Below, one piece after another: positions 1 through 7,081 of a stretch of DNA of 19,226 nt. Each line of letters opens with the position of its first letter. Position 1 is the stretch's first letter. This stretch comes from Desulfonatronospira sp. (GTDB taxonomy: Bacteria; Desulfobacterota; Desulfovibrionia; Desulfovibrionales; Desulfonatronovibrionaceae). The DNA is taken from positions 1 through 19,226 of the forward strand of contig PWSL01000298.1 in NCBI GenBank assembly GCA_003563255.1. Direction: 5' to 3'. Both the position numbers and the translations under genes were made by a program. Under the pieces are notes generated by a model that did not search any database, was not told the DNA's origin, and worked only from the letters and a program-made list of their open reading frames with translations.

Positions 1-7
1 TGCCGGG

Positions 8-135
8 AGAGCCAGTCCCCCTCCGGGCTGTAAGCCTCCGGGCAGGAAGCCGTGCTCAACGCGTCCTGCAAGGGTTAACCGGATGCTGCCCCGCAGGAGC
101 CTCTTTTTCCGCGCAGGGTCGCGGAAAAAGCCTGG
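8..135. repeat. Left copy of an ~85 bp hairpin-forming repeat (51-135) preceded by a REP half-site
   Basis: Bases 51-135 recur in inverted orientation at 4631-4714. By eye there are about six mismatches and one indel over 85 bp. Inside lies a perfect 11 bp stem, CTTTTTCCGCG (103-113) with CGCGGAAAAAG (120-130), around a 6-base loop. Bases 9-20 contain AGAGCCAGTCCCC-like sequence, the same half-palindrome seen at 231-243. There is no coding content. The two copies bracket the cas-like operon at 274-4482. Confidence 0.8.
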
Positions 136-153
136 TATCTTCCTTCACCTTGT

Positions 154-276
154 CACTACAGTATCTCAATTGGGGACAGGCACTTTTGCCAATGGAAAAC
201 TGTCAACTGCTCAAAAATCCCGGCGGCAAAAGAGCCAGTCCCCGGAGGTCAATAAATAAGTTTCGCTGTAGTGTTA
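154..276. repeat. MITE/REP-like element, degenerate copy abutting cas6
   Basis: This is an inverted, internally shorter copy of the element at 15807-15958. It keeps the imperfect palindrome arms GGGGACAGGCACTTTTGCC (172-190) and GGCAAAAGAGCCAGTCCCC (225-243). One terminal repeat is almost intact (256-276, 21 of 22 bases). The other end is degraded to CACTACAG at 154-161. The intact end overlaps the stop codon of cas6 at 274-276. No transposase is present, so it would be a non-autonomous element. Confidence 0.75.
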
Positions 277-1173
277 TCCGGCCAGAAAAAAACCTCCATA
301 CCCTTGAGATACTCCCTTGCCTATATGACACAGGCTTCCAGCCATTAACACAGGCACAGTTTTTTCGGGTACCTCGACACTGATCTCTCCAATAATATAC
401 CTGGAGTTTTTGGCTTGTGAAACCTGGGAAAAATGTGAGCTTACAGGGCCTGGGTTGTCAAAAATATCCCCTTCCAGCCGCATCGTCTGGTCACCGCAGA
501 CAGACCTTAGACGCATTGCCGAAAAATACAAGATATCATCAAAAGAAGGTTCGCTTAGCACCTGTTTTTGCCGTTTCAGACAACAGGGGGTATAAAAGCT
601 GATCCTGTGATACTTCCTGTTTTGGGTATGATATGACTCTTGAAATGATACGGGGGCTGAGCTGTTAACCGTAAATCCTTTGCTTCCAGAAAAAATCCGG
701 TCCCAGGTGTCAGCCCGCCAGGAATAAATGCTGTTGAGCTTGAAACGTCCAAAATGCCTTTCTGCATCCTTGTACCAGCCGCCAATACCCTGCAGAAGAC
801 CACCCTGTTCCACTGCAGGTGCTAAATATTTCAGCACGTAATCAAAATGGGCACTTTCTCCCAGGAGCCTTATCTCGAAATAAAATTTTTCTCCGTGATA
901 ATATGCCGATCTGGGTCTCAGAGGGGGAATGATACAATAACTGAATGCAGAAGAGGTCAAGTCAGTCCTGAAAAAACGGACATAATCGCAGTTTTCGACC
1001 CGGCATGTTTCGCATGGGTCGTTCAGGCGGCAGGGAAAGATTTTTTTTGCTTCCCGGGCTATCAGTCCTTTGATGGTCTCTCCCCGCCGGCTGGTGAAAA
1101 ACAGCAAAGGCCCGCTGACTGTACACTCAAACAGCAGGCGGTAAAAAGCGAAATCAATCTGGTTGGGAAACAT
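274..1173 (-). CDS. cas6: Cas6-family CRISPR RNA endoribonuclease (RAMP)
   Basis: This is probably the pre-crRNA processing nuclease that cuts CRISPR repeat RNA to give guides. The sequence fits the Cas6 C-terminal domain family (PF10040). There is a Cys-rich stretch near residues 48-62 (PC..CRVENCDYVRFF). It is followed by a PPLRPRSAYYHGEKFYFEIRL strand region near 83-103, an aromatic/Gly-rich segment ending HFGRFKL, and a terminal glycine-rich loop, HIGKGVSQGYGGF. About 299 residues is normal for the family. I chose ATG at 1173, which overlaps the upstream gene by 20 bp. A TTG at 1215 would add 14 residues and a 62 bp overlap. Neither start has a clear Shine-Dalgarno, so translation is probably coupled to the upstream gene. 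The stop codon lies inside a terminal repeat of a MITE-like element, so the extreme C-terminus may be altered. The catalytic residues cannot be assigned by eye. Confidence 0.82.
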   Translation of the reverse strand: MFPNQIDFAFYRLLFECTVSGPLLFFTSRRGETIKGLIAREAKKIFPCRLNDPCETCRVENCDYVRFFRTDLTSSAFSYCIIPPLRPRSAYYHGEKFYFEIRLLGESAHFDYVLKYLAPAVEQGGLLQGIGGWYKDAERHFGRFKLNSIYSWRADTWDRIFSGSKGFTVNSSAPVSFQESYHTQNRKYHRISFYTPCCLKRQKQVLSEPSFDDILYFSAMRLRSVCGDQTMRLEGDIFDNPGPVSSHFSQVSQAKNSRYIIGEISVEVPEKTVPVLMAGSLCHIGKGVSQGYGGFFLAG

Positions 1174-1885
1174 AACGGGTAATCTGAAAAAGCAGCAGTC
1201 CTCGAACCGGGTCAATATCTTGTATCTGGATCCGGTCCAGCAGGTTTTTCTGCCGGGTATTGCACATGGAGTAAAATCGGCTCAACTCGTAGGTCTGATT
1301 GGTGCTGTCTTTGTGTAAAATCCCAGATATCAGTATTCTTTCTTCGGGATTAAAGGCAGACTTAATCAAAACCGCCACTGAACAAAGCCTCTCAAACAGT
1401 TCAGGGGTGAGATAATCCTCCAGGGACAGGGTTCTCATATGGGAATGGCTGAAAAAAAGCTTGATAAAAGGCTTTGTAACAGCGGCTGAGTAATATCTGG
1501 CTATGGCCGTGGCATCTGAAAAAAACATGTCCCCCGTGCCCGGAAAGACAACAGCTCCTTGCAGTTTCGAGAAGTTCAGCAAAAAGTCAGCCACCTTGTA
1601 AGAAGGTAATAAAACCACTGTTTCACTGTCGCTTATACTTTGAGCCGGCTCACCGGATAATTGCAGGTCTTTTCCTGTGAGCAGCAGCCCGGTGTTGACC
1701 CCGGCATCCGGGTAATCTGGTATTGACTGGCAGACGGGACAATATCTGCTGTTTGTTGCAGTTTCCTGCAGGCAATGCATGCACAAAGGCCTGTCAGGTC
1801 CCCAGTTACAAAGGCCTCCAGGGTTTTGCAGGCTGATATAAGCTGCAGCTTCTGTAATTGTCCGGGCTTCCAGAAACCTGGTCAT
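1154..1885 (-). CDS. Uncharacterised protein with a cysteine cluster, in the cas-like operon
   Basis: I do not recognise this 243-residue protein. The visible features are as follows. Cysteines at residues 26, 35, 38, 49 and 52 include two CxxC pairs (CMHC and CPVC), which suggests a zinc ribbon. A hydrophobic strand at about 110-115 leads into GTGD (116-119). The C-terminal half (about 150-230) looks largely helical. The ATG overlaps the stop of the RAMP gene as ATGA, so expression should be coupled and roughly stoichiometric. Its 3' end overlaps cas6. Position between a multi-Cas7 protein and Cas6 implies a role in the same ribonucleoprotein or its control. The order zinc cluster, strand-turn with GxGD, then helices loosely recalls the second half of Cas10 (zinc finger, GGDD palm, helical D4), but the canonical GGDD is absent and the resemblance may be chance. 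It could equally be an accessory Csx-type protein. Confidence 0.8.
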   Translation of the reverse strand: MTRFLEARTITEAAAYISLQNPGGLCNWGPDRPLCMHCLQETATNSRYCPVCQSIPDYPDAGVNTGLLLTGKDLQLSGEPAQSISDSETVVLLPSYKVADFLLNFSKLQGAVVFPGTGDMFFSDATAIARYYSAAVTKPFIKLFFSHSHMRTLSLEDYLTPELFERLCSVAVLIKSAFNPEERILISGILHKDSTNQTYELSRFYSMCNTRQKNLLDRIQIQDIDPVRGLLLFQITRYVSQPD

Positions 1886-4482
1886 TGAGGCAGGGTCAGA
1901 GCTTTTTTCAGCTCATTGTTTTCTACTTCAATGCGGAATTCAGCGATATCCAGGTCAGCCAGGCCCAGTTTGTTGAGTGAACTGAATCTCTTCTTCCAGT
2001 CGATTAAATGCGCTTCCCGAATATTTATTCTGCAGCTGCCAAAATGAAGGGCCTTGCCCTTGCCGATTTTGTGACCAAGACCCTTTTCCAGCTCTATAGC
2101 CCAGATAAGTTTTTGAAGTTCTTCTCTCTGCAGATTAGTAAAATGCACCTTGAAGCTGAACACAGATCCGGTTTTGGCATATCGGTTCAGGGAAATGTTT
2201 TTTTGAACATCTGAGGGCTCAACCCCCTGGCCGTGCCGGCTGACAGCTTCGTTTATAATGTTCGTATGTGGAAACATACGTACATCATTTACCTGCATAG
2301 ATTGTGCACCTTTATAGCCGAAGCTTATTCCATGCCATTCAAACTGGTTTTTTTCATCTGACCCGGCAGGGCTGAAAGTCAGCCTGCCCATCAAGGCGGA
2401 ATCACCTACCCATCCAAAAAGCTTACAGGTGTCGCAGAGTTTGTCAATTTGACTGCATTTGCTGCATGGTTTTTGCGAAAGCAGGTTGAATATCATCCTG
2501 AGGGTGCCTTTCAATGTAGATGGAGGTATGACATATTCTCTTTGCCCGACGGGCGGCTTTTGTTGATTTCCGGGAGGGGACATGGAACAAAAATCATAAC
2601 CAAGAGCTTCACTGGACTGAAAGGAAGGTTCCCCGCTTTCTCGAACGTGTGTGGGGGTCAGGGCTTCCAGTTCGCAGGTAAGCATGCCGCATAGCTTGCT
2701 GTACTGCCGGTGGGAGACGAATTTTTTGGGCGTAATGAAAGGCTTTTCTGGAATTTTCATTTCACCCATTAAGTCAGAAAAGCTTTTATCCATGTTTTCA
2801 ATGAACTTGTTGTTCTTCCAGATTTTATCTCCATCCACCTGATAATGCTGCCACACGTTTTCAGTACCGTTTTTTTTCACCTTCCAGCGCTTGAGGTTTT
2901 TATCCAGGGTTGACTCCGGCATACACAAAAAATCCATCTGAGTAATCCGCCCCTGAACATGACCGAAGCCGAGACTCTTTTTGCCGCCCAGGGGAATTGC
3001 TCCCAGATTTAATTCCCGAAGAAGATACATAATAAAGGCCAGGGATTTAAAATCGGCATCGGTTAAAACCAGTTCGCACCTGAAAGTAAACTCGGGTCCA
3101 TATGCAAATAATGCGTTTTGCTTGGTGTTGTCCTGGGAAGTACCTGTTTTGGGATCAACGGAAATCTGATCCATGGAACGGTGTTTTTCATCTAAGAGTT
3201 TATCTTCAGACACCGGACAGGCATCTGAAAAAAAGACCCTGGCTATTGATCCCTGGCGACCGAATAAAAGACATACCGGGCAGTGTCTGTCATCACAGAA
3301 CCTGTCCTGGTGGGTGGGAGTACTCTCTTTGCAGCCTTTTCCAGCCTTTATGGTTCTGAGGATCTGCTGAGCCTTGGTTCTAAAGGCACCCTTCATGGTA
3401 TTGCCGGGAATGGTTATCTCCCAGGTTGAATCTTGACCATCCCAGGTAAGAGTTCTGTAAAATATCTGGTCATAATGCTTGCCTTTTACAACCTGCCCTG
3501 ACTGTTCCCTGAAATCCCGGTTGGCTTCTCTGTCTATTTCCTCATGTACTTTATTGCGGTGGGAGTGCAGAAAATCCATAAGCAGCTGGTCATTTTGAAT
3601 AGCCTTGGGAAAGTTTTTCTTGAGTTGATGGATAGGAAACCTTTCATGTTCATACTTGAATTTTTTTCCGCCAGGCATGGATTCAATGTCAGATAAGTCC
3701 CGGGCTTTGCCGGTATTCAGCTCGGACATAATGTTTTGATGCTGCCGGGTTTCTTCTGTGAGGTTGTCTATCCACGAATCACGGTTTTCACTGTCGTCCT
3801 GGTTGCCCCAGGGCCAGGAAACAAGAAGCGGGCTGTCCGGAATCAAATCCAGGGTGATAATGATGTAGTTGGAATAAGCATTGAAATTTATTTTTGGACT
3901 ATCTGTACGTTTGTATTGTTCGATTAACTCCCGGGAGGGTTCATCCAGCTCCAGCCTGCACTTGCCAAGGCCTTTACTTTTTTGAGCTCCAAACCAGAAT
4001 CTGCCCTGGATAAGTTCCTGGAGCAATGTGGCAAATTTAAATTTATCTGCTTTGTTATCATCAAAGGTCAGAGAAAAATCGAATACAGTACCCTTGTATA
4101 CGGTCTCCAGGCGGAAATTCTGGTCTTCGGCCTGAGCCATTCGATCCCGGTCAATGGCCAGCCCCATGCGTAAATCAAAGTGTGGATTCTTATCCGAGAC
4201 TGAGTCGTCCAGGGTGCAGGTGACATGGGAAATAAAGTCAGGCATTTTTTCGCCGAAGAGCCTGCTCCATAAGTTTTCAAAAAGTCCCAGATTATTATTT
4301 CTAGGGTTTCTGGGATGCTGCCAGAAGCCGGTAAAAGCACTCATCATGGCTTTTGCCTGCCCGCCGATTCTGCCAGGCAGAAAAACCTCATTGTTATCTC
4401 CACGGGAAAAAATGGTTTTCCTGGAGTTGCCACGATACAAAGGTCCTTTCAGTACCAGTTTGCCATTGATTGTTTTTTTCAT
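1882..4482 (-). CDS. Triple Cas7-like RAMP fusion protein (type III-like CRISPR effector candidate)
   Basis: This 866-residue protein is predicted to bind crRNA and target RNA as a backbone made of three fused Cas7-like modules. Each module shows the RAMP signature of an I/LPxSxxKGxxR-type segment and a later glycine-rich loop. Module 1 has LPGRIGGQAKAMM at 35-47 and FGAQKSKGLGK at 164-174. Module 2 (about 200-515) has IPGNTMKGAFR at 358-368 and LGGKKSLGFGH at 498-508. Module 3 (about 600-820) has IPPSTLKGTLR at 652-662 and LGHKIGKGKALHFG at 802-815. Modules 2 and 3 carry Cys clusters before a C..CxLFG motif (C384, C396, C401, C404; C673, C676, C683, C686), typical of Csm3/Cmr4-type Cas7 zinc sites. 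D29 (SRGDN) is a candidate Csm3-like target-cleaving residue. ATG 4482 is preceded by AGGAGG 7-8 bases away, so the TTG at 4533 is rejected. It is far smaller than Cas7-11 of type III-E (about 1300-1800 residues). Confidence 0.85.
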   Translation of the reverse strand: MKKTINGKLVLKGPLYRGNSRKTIFSRGDNNEVFLPGRIGGQAKAMMSAFTGFWQHPRNPRNNNLGLFENLWSRLFGEKMPDFISHVTCTLDDSVSDKNPHFDLRMGLAIDRDRMAQAEDQNFRLETVYKGTVFDFSLTFDDNKADKFKFATLLQELIQGRFWFGAQKSKGLGKCRLELDEPSRELIEQYKRTDSPKINFNAYSNYIIITLDLIPDSPLLVSWPWGNQDDSENRDSWIDNLTEETRQHQNIMSELNTGKARDLSDIESMPGGKKFKYEHERFPIHQLKKNFPKAIQNDQLLMDFLHSHRNKVHEEIDREANRDFREQSGQVVKGKHYDQIFYRTLTWDGQDSTWEITIPGNTMKGAFRTKAQQILRTIKAGKGCKESTPTHQDRFCDDRHCPVCLLFGRQGSIARVFFSDACPVSEDKLLDEKHRSMDQISVDPKTGTSQDNTKQNALFAYGPEFTFRCELVLTDADFKSLAFIMYLLRELNLGAIPLGGKKSLGFGHVQGRITQMDFLCMPESTLDKNLKRWKVKKNGTENVWQHYQVDGDKIWKNNKFIENMDKSFSDLMGEMKIPEKPFITPKKFVSHRQYSKLCGMLTCELEALTPTHVRESGEPSFQSSEALGYDFCSMSPPGNQQKPPVGQREYVIPPSTLKGTLRMIFNLLSQKPCSKCSQIDKLCDTCKLFGWVGDSALMGRLTFSPAGSDEKNQFEWHGISFGYKGAQSMQVNDVRMFPHTNIINEAVSRHGQGVEPSDVQKNISLNRYAKTGSVFSFKVHFTNLQREELQKLIWAIELEKGLGHKIGKGKALHFGSCRINIREAHLIDWKKRFSSLNKLGLADLDIAEFRIEVENNELKKALTLPQ

Positions 4483-4490
4483 AGAGTATA

Positions 4491-4496
4491 CCTCCT
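4491..4496 (-). promoter_or_regulatory. Ribosome binding site fixing the start of the RAMP gene
   Basis: On the minus strand AGGAGG sits 8 bases before the ATG at 4482-4480. This strong Shine-Dalgarno decides for that ATG and against the in-frame TTG 51 bases upstream. Confidence 0.85.
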
Positions 4497-4531
4497 GCCT
4501 TTGCTTTTTGCCTTGTAATGCATTCAAAGTC

Positions 4532-4606
4532 AAATAAAGGCAGCGGTAAAATATAATCGCTTTCTGGATTTTGAGTTTGCCGGTAACAACTTGACTGCCT
4601 TTATTT
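4532..4606. promoter_or_regulatory. Inverted repeat in the upstream region of the RAMP operon (candidate operator)
   Basis: AAATAAAGGCAG (4532-4543) and CTGCCTTTATTT (4595-4606) form a perfect 12 bp inverted repeat 51 bases apart. Together they enclose the AT-rich stretch where a leftward promoter would be expected, for example around ATATAAT at 4551-4557. I cannot assign a good -35 box. Operator function is inference; it could also be an RNA stem in the leader. Confidence 0.4.
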
Positions 4607-4630
4607 TTTACATTGCCTTGAAATTATTAA

Positions 4631-4714
4631 CCAGGCTTTTTCCGCGACTCTGCACGGAAAAAGAGGCCCCTTCGGGGCATCATCCGTTAACCCTTGCAGG
4701 ACGCGTTGAACACG
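4631..4714. repeat. Right copy of the ~85 bp hairpin-forming repeat, inverted relative to 51-135
   Basis: The reverse complement matches 51-135 at roughly 92% by eye. It contains the CTTTTTCCG...CGGAAAAAG stem and a tight GCCCC-TTC-GGGGC hairpin (4665-4677). A REP half-site (GGTGCCTGTCCCC) follows at 4715-4727. With the left copy it brackets the cas-like operon. Confidence 0.8.
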
Positions 4715-4753
4715 GGTGCCTGTCCCCATGAAAGCACAATGTCATCTTTTCTT

Positions 4754-4863
4754 GTTCCCACGCTCCAGCCTGGAGACATCGCTTTTTTGTTGCTCCAGCC
4801 ACATTTTTTAAGAAGCGGCTGGTGCCGCAGGAACTAAGCGGTCCCAGGCTGGAGCCTGGGAAC
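4754..4863. repeat. MITE/REP-like palindromic element
   Basis: The 20-base ends, 4754-4773 and 4844-4863, are inverted repeats with one mismatch (core GCTCCAGCCTGG). The element is about 110 bp and has no ORF. It is followed at 4866-4888 by a short tandem repeat, CAGGTAAC twice plus a partial copy. Together with 4483-4740 this fills the 560-base gap before ade; the rest, 4890-5044, is the ade leader. Confidence 0.75.
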
Positions 4864-4924
4864 GACAGGTAACCAGGTAACCAGGAACCGATTTTAATTC
4901 CTGTCCCCAGTTGCCTGTTCCTTA

Positions 4925-4953
4925 TTGACCCAGCCTTATGCTTTGTTTAAATA
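4925..4953 (+). promoter_or_regulatory. Weak sigma70-like promoter candidate for ade
   Basis: TTGACC (4925-4930), a 17-base spacer and TAAATA (4948-4953) lie about 90 bases before ade. The -10 match is poor (3 of 6). The start codon has AGAGGT about 7 bases upstream (5033-5038). Confidence 0.25.
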
Positions 4954-5044
4954 GAATACATCAGCATATCCAACAGGTACTTGATTAAATAAAACCACCC
5001 ATCGGAATTCATACCTTTTTAACATTCATCAAGAGGTTAGCGCA

Positions 5045-6751
5045 TTGTATTCCTTTAACAGACTGGAAATGATTCGGGCGGCCAGGGGAGAAATTGAGGC
5101 CGACCTGTTGATCGCCAACGTCAGCCTGGTCAACACCCTTTCTGGATCCATCCACCCTGCAGATGTTGCAGTAAAAGACGGGATGGTTCTAGGCTTTGGA
5201 GCATACCAGGCTGCCAGGGTGATTGACTGCCGGGGTGCTTATCTCTGTCCTGGATTTATCGAAGCCCATATCCATATTGAGTCCACTCTTCTTGCACCCC
5301 ATGTATTTGCCGGGACAGTGGCCTTTATGGGTACATCCGCTGTGGTCTGCGATCCCCATGAGATAACCAATGTTCTGGGAGCTCAGGGGATTGAATATTT
5401 CATTGAGGCCACCAGGGATCTGCCGGTGGCCGTCTATTTCATGCTGCCGTCATGTGTGCCTGCCACCCACCTTGAAAGTGCCGGTGCAAAACTGGATGCC
5501 GGGAATATGCAGGATCTGCTTGCAAGGTATCCTGACAGGTTTTTGGGTCTTGGAGAGGTGATGAACTTCCCCGGGGTGATATACGGGGACGCCGGGGTGC
5601 TGAACAAGCTGGATATGGCCGGAAACATGATTATTGACGGTCACGCCCCCGGTCTTTCCGGCAAAGACCTGAACGCTTACATTCTGGCTGGAGCAGGCAG
5701 CGACCACGAATGCGTCAAGTATGAAGAGGCCCGGGAAAAGCTTGAAAACGGCATGCACGTCATGATCAGGCAGGGTACCTCCCAGCATAACCTGGTAGAG
5801 CTGCTGCCTCTGGTCAATGACCGCAACTGGCCATGCTTTTCCATGGTTTCTGATGACCGGCATCCTGAAGACCTGGCTGAGCATGGCCACCTTGATGACA
5901 ACCTGCGACGGGCTGTCAGTTTCGGCCTGGATCCGGTGCGGGCGGTGCAGATGGTCAGCATCAATCCGGCCAGGTATTTCGGTCTCAGACGCCGCGGGGC
6001 TATAGCACCGGGTTTTTTTGCAGACATGGTCCTGGTTGACGACCTCAAGGGTTTTCACATCAGGCAGGTTTTTCTCAAGGGAAAAAGAGTTGAAGAGCAT
6101 TCTTTTGCAGGCAGGTGTCAGGCCCCGGGAAATTCAATGCACTTCCATGAGTTGTCGGATAATTCCTTTGCTGTTCCTGTATCCGGAGAAAAAGTCCGGG
6201 CCATCGAAGTAATACCCGGTCAGATCATAACCAGGACAGCCCTGCTCAGGCCCGCTATCAAAAAAGGCAGGGCCGAAGCCGACCCTGAAAATGGCCTGGT
6301 AAAGCTGGCCGTGGTGGAAAGACACAATGCTACCGGCAATGTCGGCCTGGGCTTTGTAAAGGGCCTGGGGTTTGACAGGGGGGCGGTGGCATCAACGGTG
6401 GCCCATGACTCCCACAACCTTATTATTGCCGGAACCAATGATAAGGATATGCTTAAAGCAGCCTTTGAAGCCCGGAAAATGGGCGGAGGGCTGCTTGCAG
6501 TGCAGGACGGCAAGGTTCTGGCTGCACTGGCCCTGCCCATTGCAGGTCTTATGAGCGACCAGCACCTTGCCGGTGTTGTGGACAGCATGCATGATCTTTC
6601 CAGGGCCTGCCGCTTAATGGGCTTTGTCCATGACAACCCTTTCATGATCCTTTCATTCCTGGCCCTGCCCGTCATTCCAGAACTTAAGCTTACAGATAAA
6701 GGGCTGGTGGATGTAAACAGGTTTGAGGCAGTGGATTTGTGGGTAAAATGA
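5045..6751 (+). CDS. ade: Adenine deaminase
   Basis: This enzyme deaminates adenine to hypoxanthine and ammonia (EC 3.5.4.2), a cytoplasmic purine-salvage step. The 568-residue length is normal for bacterial Ade. The amidohydrolase metal-site motif HIHIES is at residues 75-80. It is followed by VCDPHEITNV (101-110), GLGEVMN (168-174), DGHAPGL (198-204), SDHECV (219-224) and VSDDRHP (268-274). The remaining ~200 residues, including VERHNATGNVGLGFVKG and VAHDSHN, match the adenine deaminase C-terminal domain. Translation appears to start at TTG 5045, with AGAGGT upstream. An ATG at 5069 (residue 9) is possible but has no good ribosome site. The gene stands alone between two repeat-rich gaps. 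Confidence 0.95.
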   Translation: MYSFNRLEMIRAARGEIEADLLIANVSLVNTLSGSIHPADVAVKDGMVLGFGAYQAARVIDCRGAYLCPGFIEAHIHIESTLLAPHVFAGTVAFMGTSAVVCDPHEITNVLGAQGIEYFIEATRDLPVAVYFMLPSCVPATHLESAGAKLDAGNMQDLLARYPDRFLGLGEVMNFPGVIYGDAGVLNKLDMAGNMIIDGHAPGLSGKDLNAYILAGAGSDHECVKYEEAREKLENGMHVMIRQGTSQHNLVELLPLVNDRNWPCFSMVSDDRHPEDLAEHGHLDDNLRRAVSFGLDPVRAVQMVSINPARYFGLRRRGAIAPGFFADMVLVDDLKGFHIRQVFLKGKRVEEHSFAGRCQAPGNSMHFHELSDNSFAVPVSGEKVRAIEVIPGQIITRTALLRPAIKKGRAEADPENGLVKLAVVERHNATGNVGLGFVKGLGFDRGAVASTVAHDSHNLIIAGTNDKDMLKAAFEARKMGGGLLAVQDGKVLAALALPIAGLMSDQHLAGVVDSMHDLSRACRLMGFVHDNPFMILSFLALPVIPELKLTDKGLVDVNRFEAVDLWVK

Positions 6752-6823
6752 AGCTTTCCTGGACAAGGCTCTTAACCCTTGCGCCTTTGTGGTTCAAATT
6801 TTCTTGTTTTTTCTGACCCCCAG

Positions 6824-6882
6824 TGAAACCCTGCTCCGCAGGAACGCTTTCAGCGTTGTTTATCAGGGCAGGCAGGGTTTCA
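6824..6882. repeat. Nested hairpin element downstream of ade
   Basis: TGAAACCCTGC (6824-6834) and GCAGGGTTTCA (6872-6882) pair perfectly over 11 bp. Between them is a second hairpin, AACGCT-TTC-AGCGTT (6843-6857). There is no T-run, so this looks like a REP-like structure rather than a standard terminator. The rest of 6752-7081 is the chaperone-operon leader. It holds a small stem, TCGCAA/TTGCGA (around 6938-6958), and a weak TTGACT (6993-6998), 18-base spacer, AAGAAT promoter-like pair. I see no CIRCE element and no convincing sigma32 site. Confidence 0.6.
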
Positions 6883-7081
6883 GGAGTAAGTCCCCATGCT
6901 ACATGCAAATGGCTAAACTGTTACGACTTTTTGCAGTCGCAAATTTTTGGGGTTGCGAACACAGCCCGAGTTTGACTGCAATATTCAAAATCTTGACTAA
7001 CATGTTTCCCGACTTAAAGAATTCTGTCAGAAACTTACAGAGGCGCGGTTCAAATACTGGTTTGGAAGGGAGAAAGCGATC

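Noticed and set aside
1174..1215. TTG start at 1215 for cas6
   Set aside because: It would give a 62 bp overlap with the upstream gene and has no ribosome site. The ATG at 1173 fits the expected RAMP N-terminus better, though this is not certain.
1882..4482. Classical type III-E Cas7-11
   Set aside because: The protein is too short, has three rather than four Cas7-like units, no evident Cas11-like insertion, and a Cas6 partner. No TPR-CHAT gene is near.
4483..4533. TTG-initiated extension of the RAMP protein
   Set aside because: The ATG at 4482 has an ideal AGGAGG in front, and the extension would encode that ribosome site itself.
4870..5044. Purine riboswitch upstream of ade
   Set aside because: I could not find the conserved three-way junction or loop sequences; the region shows only a weak promoter and a leader.
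5450..6100. Reverse-strand ORF inside ade
   Set aside because: It is a shadow of the conserved amidohydrolase coding frame.
6752..7081. CIRCE or sigma32 promoter before the chaperone operon
   Set aside because: No TTAGCACTC-type inverted repeat is present, and the CTTGACT/CCCGACTT pair at 6992-7015 is spaced too closely for sigma32.
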